NCBI RefSeq assembly: GCF_900129385.1 | Contig: NZ_FQVO01000001.1 | Span: 186,001 to 250,000, forward strand | Source of the DNA: Chryseobacterium takakiae | Lineage (GTDB): Bacteria > Bacteroidota > Bacteroidia > Flavobacteriales > Weeksellaceae | Length of the DNA: 64,000 nucleotides | Direction of reading: 5' to 3' | Shown here: positions 17,227 to 25,547 of the stretch, in pieces | Layout: each line of letters starts with the position of its first letter | Numbering within the stretch: position 1 is the first letter of the stretch | Notes under the pieces: model-generated | Seen by the model: only the letters and a program-made list of their open reading frames with translations | Databases searched by the model: none | Told to the model about the DNA's origin: nothing | Made by a program: the position numbers and the translations under genes

Positions 17227-18549
17227 TTAAATTTTATTAATGTTATTCTCAATTTTATTCAGTGCAAGCTGTATTTCTTCTCTGGTAACATTGAGGTGGG
17301 GTCTGAAACGCAGCGAGTGATCCCCGCACGGCAGAATAATCATTCCGTCTTTCCAAAGCTCGTCTCTTAAAGCATTTCTCTGCTCATGAGTGGCAAGATC
17401 AATGGCGCACATTAATCCTCTTCCTCTTGCATTGTTTAACTTTTCAGGATATTTTTCAGCAAGGGTTCTCAAGCCTTCAAGGAGGTAATCACCCATAATT
17501 TTTGCATTTTCAACAAGGTTTTCTTTCTCAATAACTTCCATCACCAGCTGGAAACGGAGCATATCAATAAAATTGCCTCCGAAAGTAGAATTAATTCTTG
17601 AGCTTTCCCTGAATACGTTCTGCGGAACTTCGTCAAATTTTTCTTTATTGGCTAAAATACCGCAAACCTGCGTTTTTTTACCGAAAGAGATAATGTCCGG
17701 TTTTGCCGTAAAATGCTGGAATGCCCACATTTTTCCGGTGATCCCGATTCCGGTCTGCACTTCATCAAAAATAAGAAGAACCTCATTTTCGTCGCATATT
17801 TTTCTTATTCCTGATAAAAATTCATCCCTGAAATGGTTATCACCACCTTCTGCCTGAATGGGCTCAATAATAATGCATGCCACTTTATTAGGGTTCATTA
17901 AAATCGCTTCTTCGATATTTAATAAAGCGAGTCTTTCGTTTTTAATGGTTTCTTCCAGATTTTCTTCCGTAATGGGGAAGGTAAGTTTAGGATTCAGGAT
18001 TCTCGGCCAGTCGAACATCGGGAAATACTGATATTTTCTTGGATCTGCGGTATTGGTAAGGCTTAATGTATATCCGCTTCTGCCATGGAAAGCCTGTCTG
18101 AAATGAATACAAATTCCGGCTTCTGTATCAAGGCCTTTTTCAAAATTTTTACGGGTTTTCCAGTCGAAGCACGCCTTCATGGCATTTTCAACAGCTAATG
18201 CGCCGCCTTCTATGAAGAAAGCATATTGAAGCTCTTCAGGAATTACTACCCTTTCGAAAACTTCCAGAAAATGAGCGTATTCTTCAGAATATACATCGGC
18301 AAGTGTCGGTTTGTTGACGGCCATTTTTCCCAGCCAGGCTGATTTTTCCACCAGGTAAGGATGATTGTAACCGATGGATGCCGAGGCAAACATGGAAAAC
18401 ATATCCAGGTATTCTTTGTTGGTGAGTTTATCGTAAAGCCATGATCCGTGCGATTTTTCGATATCCATTACGAAATCGAACCCATCGGCCAGAACGTGCT
18501 TTCCTACTATTTCTTTTACTTTGTTTACTTGTATGTCAATTGTTTCCAT
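17227..18549 (-). CDS. lat: L-lysine 6-transaminase
   Basis: PLP enzyme of aminotransferase class III that moves the epsilon-amino group of lysine to 2-oxoglutarate, giving 2-aminoadipate 6-semialdehyde. The 440-residue protein starts METIDIQVNKVKEIVGKHVLADG as LAT proteins do. The cofactor pocket shows FIEGGALAVENAMKACFDW and LIFDEVQTGIGITGKMWAFQ, and the PLP lysine is in PDIISFGKKTQVCG (about residue 291). The next gene upstream on this strand encodes a matching semialdehyde dehydrogenase, which supports lysine catabolism over ornithine or GABA chemistry. Confidence 0.92.
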   Translation of the reverse strand: METIDIQVNKVKEIVGKHVLADGFDFVMDIEKSHGSWLYDKLTNKEYLDMFSMFASASIGYNHPYLVEKSAWLGKMAVNKPTLADVYSEEYAHFLEVFERVVIPEELQYAFFIEGGALAVENAMKACFDWKTRKNFEKGLDTEAGICIHFRQAFHGRSGYTLSLTNTADPRKYQYFPMFDWPRILNPKLTFPITEENLEETIKNERLALLNIEEAILMNPNKVACIIIEPIQAEGGDNHFRDEFLSGIRKICDENEVLLIFDEVQTGIGITGKMWAFQHFTAKPDIISFGKKTQVCGILANKEKFDEVPQNVFRESSRINSTFGGNFIDMLRFQLVMEVIEKENLVENAKIMGDYLLEGLRTLAEKYPEKLNNARGRGLMCAIDLATHEQRNALRDELWKDGMIILPCGDHSLRFRPHLNVTREEIQLALNKIENNINKI

Positions 18550-18669
18550 TTTAATTAATCTTAGGGTTGATTAATAGTAAATTAATAAGGTTGAAACAAA
18601 GAGATTTATCATGGTTAAAAGTTGACAATTTTTAATTTTTAAAATCTCCGTATTTCAATAATGTTTAAA

Positions 18670-20220
18670 TTAAAGGTCAAACTTGATTCCTTGTGCCAAA
18701 GGAAGGTTTGTTGTATAATTGATGGTATTGGTCTGTCTTCTCATATAATATTTCCAGACGTCTGAACCTGATTCTCTTCCTCCGCCGGTTTCCTTTTCTC
18801 CGCCGAATGCACCACCGATTTCCGCACCGGATGTTCCGATATTGACGTTGGCAATACCACAGTCTGAACCTGCATGAGAAAGGAATAATTCCGCCTCTCT
18901 TAAATTCTGGGTCATGATTGCAGATGATAAACCTTGCGGAACATCATTCTGAATGGCGATGGCTTCTTCTAATGTTTTGTATTTAATAAGATATAAAATC
19001 GGGGCAAAAGTTTCGTGCTGTACAATTTCGTAAGAGTTTTTTACTTCCGCGATACACGGTTTCACATAACATCCCGATTCGTAGCCTTTTCCTTTCAGTA
19101 CTTCACCTTCCACAATGAATTTCGCACCTTCTTTTTTACCTTTTTTAATAGCTTCCTGATACATGTTTACGGCATCTGTATCAATAAGAGGCCCTACATG
19201 ATTAGATTCGTCTAAAGGATTTCCTATTTTAAGCTGTCCGTACGCTTTTACCAAACGATTTTTCACTTCATCATAAACACTTTCGTGAATAATAAGCCTT
19301 CTTGTGGAAGTACATCTTTGTCCGGCTGTACCTACCGCTCCGAAAACCGCTCCGATGATCGACATGTTGATGTCGGCATCCTGAGTAATGATAATCGCAT
19401 TATTCCCTCCTAATTCCAGGATTGATTTTCCGAATCGCTGTGCTACATTTGCTGAAACCATTCTCCCGACTCTTGTAGAGCCTGTGAAAGATATTAAGGC
19501 TACCCTTTTATCATCAACCAGTTTTTGTCCGATCTCATGATCTGCCACCAAAACGCTTGAAATTCCTTCCGGAAGATTGTTTTCCTTTAAAACTTCATTC
19601 ATGATATTCTGGCAGGCAATCGCACAAAGCGGCGTTTTTTCTGATGGTTTCCAAATGGTAACATTTCCACAGATCCATGCCAAAGCAGTATTCCATGACC
19701 ATACGGCTACCGGAAAATTAAAAGCGGTAATAATCCCGACAACTCCCAGCGGATGATATTGTTCGTACATTCTGTGCCCCGGTCTCTCTGAGTGCATCGT
19801 GTACCCGTGAAGCTGTCTTGAAACCCCTACTGCAAAATCGCAGATATCGATCATTTCCTGAACTTCACCTAAACCTTCCTGAAGGGATTTTCCCATTTCA
19901 TAAGAAACAAGCTTCCCAAGATCGTTTTTGTACTGTCTTAATTTCTGACCGAGCTGCCTTACGATTTCCCCTCTTTTGGGGGCCGGAATAAGCCTGAATT
20001 CTTTAAAAGCATTTTGTGCAGCTTCAAGAACCTTGTCATAATCAGATGCTCCGGAAGTTTTTACTTTGGCAATTAGATTTCCGTCTACCGGAGAATAACT
20101 TTCTATGGTTGTTCCTGATGCAAAGTATTTTCCGCCTGTTGAAGTTCCTTTATTTTCATCCTTAATTCCTAGATTTTTGAGCGTTTTTTCAATCCCAAAA
20201 TCTTTTACTTTTTTAGACAT
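18670..20220 (-). CDS. amaB: Aldehyde dehydrogenase, aminoadipate-semialdehyde type (ALDH7-like)
   Basis: NAD-dependent dehydrogenase expected to oxidise 2-aminoadipate 6-semialdehyde to 2-aminoadipate. The 516-residue protein has the general base in ILELGGNNAI (Glu about 268) and the catalytic Cys in GTAGQRCTSTRRL (about 302). ALDH7 hallmarks such as ITAFNFPVAVWSWN and the C-terminal NIGTSGAEIGGAFGGEKETGGGRESGSD segment are present. Pairing with lysine 6-transaminase 120 nt downstream defines a two-step lysine oxidation pathway. The particular substrate is inferred from that neighbour. Confidence 0.9.
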   Translation of the reverse strand: MSKKVKDFGIEKTLKNLGIKDENKGTSTGGKYFASGTTIESYSPVDGNLIAKVKTSGASDYDKVLEAAQNAFKEFRLIPAPKRGEIVRQLGQKLRQYKNDLGKLVSYEMGKSLQEGLGEVQEMIDICDFAVGVSRQLHGYTMHSERPGHRMYEQYHPLGVVGIITAFNFPVAVWSWNTALAWICGNVTIWKPSEKTPLCAIACQNIMNEVLKENNLPEGISSVLVADHEIGQKLVDDKRVALISFTGSTRVGRMVSANVAQRFGKSILELGGNNAIIITQDADINMSIIGAVFGAVGTAGQRCTSTRRLIIHESVYDEVKNRLVKAYGQLKIGNPLDESNHVGPLIDTDAVNMYQEAIKKGKKEGAKFIVEGEVLKGKGYESGCYVKPCIAEVKNSYEIVQHETFAPILYLIKYKTLEEAIAIQNDVPQGLSSAIMTQNLREAELFLSHAGSDCGIANVNIGTSGAEIGGAFGGEKETGGGRESGSDVWKYYMRRQTNTINYTTNLPLAQGIKFDL

Positions 20221-20302
20221 AAAAATTTTACTTTTCGTTTTCCCTAAAGTTAAAAATATTAACCGAACTGCAAAATTTAAATTTTTTTAACGGATTTTTT
20301 AT

Positions 20303-20332
20303 TTGGACTAATTATAAACATGACTATATTTG
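20303..20332 (+). promoter_or_regulatory. Promoter of the 49-residue membrane peptide gene
   Basis: TTG (20303-20305), a 19-nt spacer and TATATTTG (20325-20332) match the flavobacterial promoter pattern TTG-N19-TAnnTTTG. The ATG follows 26 nt later. Confidence 0.75.
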
Positions 20333-20357
20333 TAAGGTAATCTTTTGACAGACAGAA

Positions 20358-20507
20358 ATGGAAAGTTCTCAGGAAAATAATTCGAAGTTTAAGAAATGGT
20401 TTAAACGAGTTGGATGGGCAGGATTTGCCTTTTTTACCATTAAAGGGCTTATTTGGCTGGTTATATTTTACTTCGGGGCAGATACGCTTCAAAGCTGTAT
20501 AAAATAA
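20358..20507 (+). CDS. Small single-helix membrane protein, unknown function
   Basis: A 49-codon frame starts MESSQENNSKFKKWFKR and runs into one hydrophobic helix (GWAGFAFFTIKGLIWLVIFYFGA), ending TLQSCIK. The positive N-terminal side and the helix predict a short inner-membrane peptide. Support for a real gene comes from an almost ideal promoter 26 nt upstream and a strong terminator overlapping the stop codon, with convergent genes around it. I do not recognise the family. Confidence 0.7.
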   Translation: MESSQENNSKFKKWFKRVGWAGFAFFTIKGLIWLVIFYFGADTLQSCIK

Positions 20508-20536
20508 AAAGCTGAGAAATTTTTACTCAGCTTTTT
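20506..20536. terminator. Bidirectional terminator between small membrane gene and RHH gene
   Basis: AAAAAGCTGAG (20506-20516) and CTCAGCTTTTT (20526-20536) form an 11-pair stem with a nine-base loop and T/A tracts on both sides, so it can serve both convergent genes. Confidence 0.85.
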
Positions 20537-20553
20537 CATTGATTGTCTATTAA

Positions 20554-20742
20554 TTATTCTTTTTTCTTTCGTCCGGAATGGAGTAAACTCTGATGAAGCA
20601 GAAACTCAATCTGTCCGTTTACACTCCTGAATTCATCATTGGCCCATTTTTCAAGCAGCTTGTAGGTAGACTCGTCTATCCTCAAAACAAAAGATTTCTT
20701 GCCTTTATTTTCAGAATTGTTATGAGCTTTTTCTGATTTCAT
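20554..20742 (-). CDS. Arc-type ribbon-helix-helix protein
   Basis: A 62-residue basic protein. The segment KKSFVLRIDESTYKLLEKWANDEFRSVNGQIEFLLHQSL fits the Arc/MetJ ribbon-helix-helix fold: a short strand (SFVLRI), two helices, and the NGQIEFLL helix seen in Arc-family proteins. It lies 46 nt downstream of the SPFH gene on the same strand and is probably co-transcribed with it. Two exact tandem 11-bp repeats in front of the SPFH gene are a plausible binding site. Function beyond DNA binding is unknown. Confidence 0.78.
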   Translation of the reverse strand: MKSEKAHNNSENKGKKSFVLRIDESTYKLLEKWANDEFRSVNGQIEFLLHQSLLHSGRKKKE

Positions 20743-20788
20743 TCTTTTATTTTCTAATATTTTGTCTTATACAAAGTTTCTGATTAAT

Positions 20789-21655
20789 TTAATTATACAG
20801 TGTCCCTGCATTTAAAATTGGTGTTGCTGCTTTTTCACCGCATAAAACAACCATTAAATTGCTTACCATGGCTGCTTTTCTTTCGTCATCAAGTTCCACA
20901 ATATTTTCTTCGGAAAGTTTCTTTAATGCTAAATCTACCATTCCCACAGCTCCTTCCACAATTTTGGTTCTGGCTGCAACAATTGCGGTAGCCTGCTGTC
21001 TCTGAAGCATGGCTCCTGCAATCTCCGATGCGTAGGCAAGATGGGAAATTCTCGCTTCCTGAATGATAATTCCGGCTTTTGAAAGCCGCTCTGTAAGTTC
21101 CTGTTCCAAAATGGCATTAATTTTTTCCCCGCCCTCTCTTAATGTAATGGGTGCATGATCGTCTTCCAGATTGTCGTAAGGAAAGCTCATCGCCAAATGA
21201 CGTACCGCTGCTTCGCTCTGCATTTTTACAAAATCCGAATACCGTTCAACGTCAAAGGCTGCCTTATAGGTATCGCCAACTTTCCAGACGATAACCACAG
21301 CAATTTCAATGGGGTTTCCCATTTTGTCATTTACTTTCAGGGTTTGTCCCTGTAGATTTTCGGAACGGAGACTAATTCTTTGGGAAGAATATAATGGATT
21401 AATAAAGAACAGTCCATTGTCTTTTACGGTTCCGACATATTTCCCGAAAAAGTTCAGCACTCTGGAATGATTCGGCTGAATAATCATCAGACCTTTCAGA
21501 AAGAAACAGAACACAATAAAAATAATTATTGAAAGAACAACAAATGTAATGTTCTCATCAACTCCTATTGCGAAAAGGTAAATTGAAGCAATGAAAAGTC
21601 CAAGACAGATCACCAAAGTAAGATAACCGGACATCGGTTTGAGAATTTTTTCCAT
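20789..21655 (-). CDS. SPFH (band 7) domain membrane protein
   Basis: A 288-residue protein with two N-terminal hydrophobic helices (LTLVICLGLFIASIYLFAIG and the following VVLSIIIFIVFCFFLKG), then an SPFH domain starting at MIIQPNHSRVLNFFGKYVGTV. The domain continues with DKMGNPIEIAVVIVWKVGDTYKAAFDVERY and the helical tail LTERLSKAGIIIQEARISHLAYASEIAGAMLQRQQA. Such proteins form membrane scaffolds and often control proteases or transporters. It is transcribed ahead of the ribbon-helix-helix gene. No associated NfeD or protease gene is adjacent. Confidence 0.9.
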   Translation of the reverse strand: MEKILKPMSGYLTLVICLGLFIASIYLFAIGVDENITFVVLSIIIFIVFCFFLKGLMIIQPNHSRVLNFFGKYVGTVKDNGLFFINPLYSSQRISLRSENLQGQTLKVNDKMGNPIEIAVVIVWKVGDTYKAAFDVERYSDFVKMQSEAAVRHLAMSFPYDNLEDDHAPITLREGGEKINAILEQELTERLSKAGIIIQEARISHLAYASEIAGAMLQRQQATAIVAARTKIVEGAVGMVDLALKKLSEENIVELDDERKAAMVSNLMVVLCGEKAATPILNAGTLYN

Positions 21656-21667
21656 GATATTGATTTT

Positions 21668-21689
21668 TAATTTGATATTAATTTGATAT
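21668..21689. promoter_or_regulatory. Tandem 11-bp repeats upstream of the SPFH gene
   Basis: TAATTTGATAT occurs twice back to back (21668-21678 and 21679-21689), starting 13 nt upstream of the SPFH start codon. A spacing of 11 bp puts both copies on the same face of the helix, as with ribbon-helix-helix operators. The binder is inferred to be the RHH protein encoded downstream. Confidence 0.55.
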
Positions 21690-21827
21690 CATAAAGATAT
21701 AACTTTTTTACATCAAAACTATTTAATTTTAAATTTATCTTGACCTGAGTGAAAAGAGATAAAATCAGTACCTGGAATTTTAATTTTCTTACGCTTCAGC
21801 TTCCTATGTCGTTTAAATATTCAACAT

Positions 21828-21858
21828 AAAAAATCCCTGAAAAAATTAATTCCAGGGA
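21828..21858 (-). terminator. Terminator after the ccsBA gene
   Basis: Minus-strand TCCCTGG/CAGGGA stem with an AT-rich loop followed by a U tract, about 25 nt after the stop codon. Confidence 0.7.
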
Positions 21859-21882
21859 CTGTATGGATGGTAAATTTTAAAT

Positions 21883-24800
21883 TTATTTTTTATTTAAGAT
21901 TCTAAACTTGTAATAAGAAACGGCTGATAAAAGTGCCATTGTTCCAAGTCCGATATATACCCAGGCCGGAACCGGAACAGGATCTCCTGCTGCATAAGAG
22001 TGAAGTCCGCTCAGGTAATAATTTACCCCAAAATACGTCATTACCATCGAACAAAATGCAAACATGGTCGCCACGTGGAACGCCCATCTGCTTCGTAGAC
22101 CAGGGACTAATCTCATGTGAAGAACAAATGCATAGACCATAATGGAAATGAAGGCCCACGTTTCTTTCGGGTCCCAGCTCCAGTATCTCCCCCACGATTC
22201 ATTAGCCCAGATTCCTCCTAAGAAGTTCCCTACGGTAAGCGCAAAAAGTCCGATTGTTAAAGACATTTCAGAAACAATGGTCAATTCTTTCAAAGTTGTA
22301 TCGTGATGAATTGTATGCGTTTCTTTATTGGATATAATATAAAATACAAGGCTGATTACCGCAATGATCATCGACAGGGCAAAGAAACCGTAGCTTGATG
22401 TAATAATCGCAACGTGAACGATCAGCCAGTACGATTTCAGTACAGGAACCAGTGGTGTGATCTGCGGATCAAGTGCAGAACCTCCGTGCGCAAATCCCAT
22501 CATGATAACGGCTACCATAAATCCTGCAGCAGGAATTAATGCGTTTGAATTTCTGTATAATAACAGTCCGGCGGTAATTCCAACCCACGAAATGAAAATA
22601 ATTGCTTCATATCCGTTACTCCACGGTGCATGACCGGAAATATACCATCTTGCCACCAATCCGAGGAAGTGAAGGAAATATCCAACAGCTCCGATTGCAA
22701 TGATCACTTTAATGGATTTATTTAAAACTTTATTAGGCTTAAATAATTCTACAAATCCCAATAATAAAAGAAGTCCGCCAATGATCGTATAGAAAATCAA
22801 TAATTTGAAATTGATATTCACTTTATTCATGAAAACTTCAAGGTCAACTTTGGATTTGGCAGGAACTACTGCTTTGCCCCATTTCTGCTGATAGTCTGAA
22901 AGCTTTGTCAATTCCGAATCTGCTTTACTCCAGTCTCCGGTTTGCTGTGCTTTTAAAACTTCGGCGAAATACGGCCCCATCACCTGCTGGGATTCCATAT
23001 CAGGTTCCATTTTCTGGTCAAGCCATGAATGCCATGTATGATTCGCATCATTCTTTACCGGAACAATTCTCATAAACTGTCCGCTGAAAAATTCATTGAA
23101 AATCTGAACCCTTTCGTTTACGGCAATTACTTCTTTATCATAATTGGTCTGTTCTGCAGGTTTTTTACGGAACGCTGTGTTATAATCGCTTTCGAGAATG
23201 TATTTTAAATTTCCGTTGGCATCTGCGGGGAAAAGGTTCATCAATGAAGTGTATCCCTCCTCATTGGCTTTAGTTTTATTTTTTAATTCGTCACCGCCTT
23301 TTGTTCCTACCTTGATCATCGGAACCATCGTCCAGCTTGGCGTATCAATATTTACAGATAAGAACCATTGGTTTGCAGTAAGTGAATTTCCGTCTGTTCC
23401 TTTGAACTCATCTTTTTTATAGAGTTTTCTTAAAACGTCCAGTGCCTGCGTATTGATCGGAACAATTCTTCCTTCGAAATTTTGCACAAGAAGATACCCG
23501 AATTTATCAGCATGCTCTTTGTTTATTTTGTTCCTGGCAATAATTTCGTCTGCCGAAACGACTTTCATTTTGGTAAAAGGCTGTGCACCTTGCGGGTTAA
23601 CTGTTTCAGTGGCCGGAGTATGATTGTGATTTTCACCTTCTACATGAATATGCTCCCGGCTTCCGTCTGTTGTTCCGTGTGTTTCTATTTTCTGAGCGTT
23701 CAACCCGAAACTTAACAGTAGTAAAAGTACGGTTACCGCTCTCTTTTTATTAACATCTTTCAGCATTTTATTTAATTTCCAGAAATGAGTTCCTTTCCAG
23801 AAGAACATAAAGAACATTCCACCAAATAAAAACGTATAGCCAATGTAAGAGATCAATGTTCCCCAGAAATCGTGGTTCACGGAAAGTACGGTACCCATTC
23901 TGTCCGGATCAAAGCTTGATTGGAAGAAACGGTAGCCCTTGTGATTCAGAACGTGATTCATATAAATTTTAAATGGTGTTTGCTTGCCTTCATCAATGAT
24001 TTTAATATGACTTTCATACGCACTAGGAGATGAGCTTCCCGGGTATGTTTCCATAATAAAGTCGTCAAGTTTAAGTGAGAACGGCGTATTGTAAATTTTC
24101 GGACCGAAACCGATCATAATATTCAATCCGTCCATGGTTACCTGTTTGTAAGCATTCGGGTTTCCTTTTTCAACCGAAAGATCTACCAGCTGTTTTGTTT
24201 TAGGGCCCTGAATTTCAACCGTAAGCATATCCGGAACGGCCTGGTCTTTTTTTCGGTCTCCTTCAATGGCCATCAATTTTCCTTTCTTAAGACCTTCAGG
24301 AACAACCAGTTTTAATTCGTTAATGGAATATAAACTTCTTAAAGCCAACGGCTGGAATTCATCCTTTTTGGTATTTCCGGTAGCCTGTGTTGCCATCGTC
24401 ATATAGCTCGCATCCACAGGTGTTTTGATGAATAACTTTCCGCCTTCATTTTTAAATTCAACCGCACCTTCTATGGCTCTGTTAAAGGTAACCAGAGTGC
24501 CGTTGATTGACTTTGTTTCACCGGGTTTGATGAAGATATTCTGTCTTCCGGTTTGTCCGGTTGATACCAAATGAAGATATTCCGCACCGTTAGGATCAGC
24601 AATAAGACTGTCTTTTTTTCTCTGAACATACTCTTTTGCCACTATTTTTACTTCTTTTCCATGAAAATCATAGGTAGCCTGCAGATCTTTGTGTAAAGGA
24701 GACATCAGATATGGGATGTCCTGATAATTTAAGACATCACCTTTTTCTTCAATCTGAATTTTAAGGAAATTTTTGTCCGTTACAATTTCATTGGAGGTTT

Positions 24801-25128
24801 CTCCTTCCCGGATGTGCATAGTGCCTTCAAAACTGATGTATCTTGTAATGGCGCCCCCAATAAAGATGAGTACGAATGCAAGGTGGAAAACCAGTACCGG
24901 CCATTTTTCTCTCTTCCAGAGTCTGTATCTTCCGATATTTCCTATGAAATTGAGAATGAGCAGAAGCATGATTAATTCAAACCACCACGCCTCATAAATT
25001 AAAGCTTTTGCTGTTGGAGTTCCGTAGTCATTTTCTAAGAACGTTGCATATGCCATCGCAAATGCGTACACCAGTAACAACACAGCCATTGTTCTGGTCG
25101 AGATAAGAATATCCTGGAGCTTCTTCAT
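21883..25128 (-). CDS. ccsBA: Fused cytochrome c synthase CcsB-CcsA (system II)
   Basis: Membrane haem lyase that exports haem and attaches it to apocytochromes c. The 1081-residue protein begins with the ResB/CcsB part: N-terminal membrane helices, a cytochrome-fold periplasmic region and a further helix near residue 415. A long periplasmic segment with a His-rich patch (HGTTDGSREHIHVEGENHNH, about 495-515) follows. The last 350 residues are CcsA, with the WWD haem-binding motif in SWGRYWSWDPKETWAF (about 985-1000) and conserved His in HAPWSNGYE and GFAHGG. The natural fusion is known from epsilonproteobacteria and Bacteroidota. A -7-like TATTTTTG lies 20 nt upstream. Confidence 0.95.
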   Translation of the reverse strand: MKKLQDILISTRTMAVLLLVYAFAMAYATFLENDYGTPTAKALIYEAWWFELIMLLLILNFIGNIGRYRLWKREKWPVLVFHLAFVLIFIGGAITRYISFEGTMHIREGETSNEIVTDKNFLKIQIEEKGDVLNYQDIPYLMSPLHKDLQATYDFHGKEVKIVAKEYVQRKKDSLIADPNGAEYLHLVSTGQTGRQNIFIKPGETKSINGTLVTFNRAIEGAVEFKNEGGKLFIKTPVDASYMTMATQATGNTKKDEFQPLALRSLYSINELKLVVPEGLKKGKLMAIEGDRKKDQAVPDMLTVEIQGPKTKQLVDLSVEKGNPNAYKQVTMDGLNIMIGFGPKIYNTPFSLKLDDFIMETYPGSSSPSAYESHIKIIDEGKQTPFKIYMNHVLNHKGYRFFQSSFDPDRMGTVLSVNHDFWGTLISYIGYTFLFGGMFFMFFWKGTHFWKLNKMLKDVNKKRAVTVLLLLLSFGLNAQKIETHGTTDGSREHIHVEGENHNHTPATETVNPQGAQPFTKMKVVSADEIIARNKINKEHADKFGYLLVQNFEGRIVPINTQALDVLRKLYKKDEFKGTDGNSLTANQWFLSVNIDTPSWTMVPMIKVGTKGGDELKNKTKANEEGYTSLMNLFPADANGNLKYILESDYNTAFRKKPAEQTNYDKEVIAVNERVQIFNEFFSGQFMRIVPVKNDANHTWHSWLDQKMEPDMESQQVMGPYFAEVLKAQQTGDWSKADSELTKLSDYQQKWGKAVVPAKSKVDLEVFMNKVNINFKLLIFYTIIGGLLLLLGFVELFKPNKVLNKSIKVIIAIGAVGYFLHFLGLVARWYISGHAPWSNGYEAIIFISWVGITAGLLLYRNSNALIPAAGFMVAVIMMGFAHGGSALDPQITPLVPVLKSYWLIVHVAIITSSYGFFALSMIIAVISLVFYIISNKETHTIHHDTTLKELTIVSEMSLTIGLFALTVGNFLGGIWANESWGRYWSWDPKETWAFISIMVYAFVLHMRLVPGLRSRWAFHVATMFAFCSMVMTYFGVNYYLSGLHSYAAGDPVPVPAWVYIGLGTMALLSAVSYYKFRILNKK

Positions 25129-25547
25129 GTTATATATACTTGATACGCAAAAATAAGGATGATAAACTACAATGTCGTGAAAAAAAGCTGTTTTTTATCA
25201 CTTTACCATTGATAAGTCTTATTTTTAAAGGTTCTTAATAAGATTAAAAGGGATGATAAAAACGCAATAATTAAAAGTTATTAAATGATAATTTAGTTTA
25301 TTATTTAGAGATTATAATAAATTTATGTAAATCAATGTATGGTATATTCTAAAAACATCGTCTTAATAATAGCGCTGCCTGGAAAAACATTAATGAAAAA
25401 ATTAAATCAAATTTGAATTATTTTAAATATTTTAGTTTCTGTAAACCGGAATTATGCTGATAATTTTCCGACAAATAAATAATAATATTCTTACCGGTAA
25501 TACACCTGTTTTAATGTTGAAAAACATTAAATTTGCCACAGTACATT
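25129..25547. other. Divergent intergenic region between ccsBA and ftsK
   Basis: This AT-rich stretch contains the likely -7 boxes of both neighbours (minus TATTTTTG at 25148-25155; plus TAAATTTG at 25528-25535). A 25-codon open frame at 25339-25416 has no coding support. I see nothing else recognisable. Confidence 0.6.
25528..25535 (+). promoter_or_regulatory. Likely -7 box of the ftsK promoter
   Basis: TAAATTTG matches TAnnTTTG and lies 12 nt before the ATG at 25548. It covers the TTG codon at 25533, which argues against that codon as translation start. Confidence 0.6.

Noticed and set aside
25339..25416. 25-codon frame in the ccsBA-ftsK spacer
   Set aside because: No promoter box, no terminator and no conserved-looking motif; expected by chance in AT-rich DNA.
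25533..25547. TTG as start codon of ftsK
   Set aside because: The TTG is part of the TAAATTTG promoter box and would not be in the transcript; the ATG at 25548 is better.
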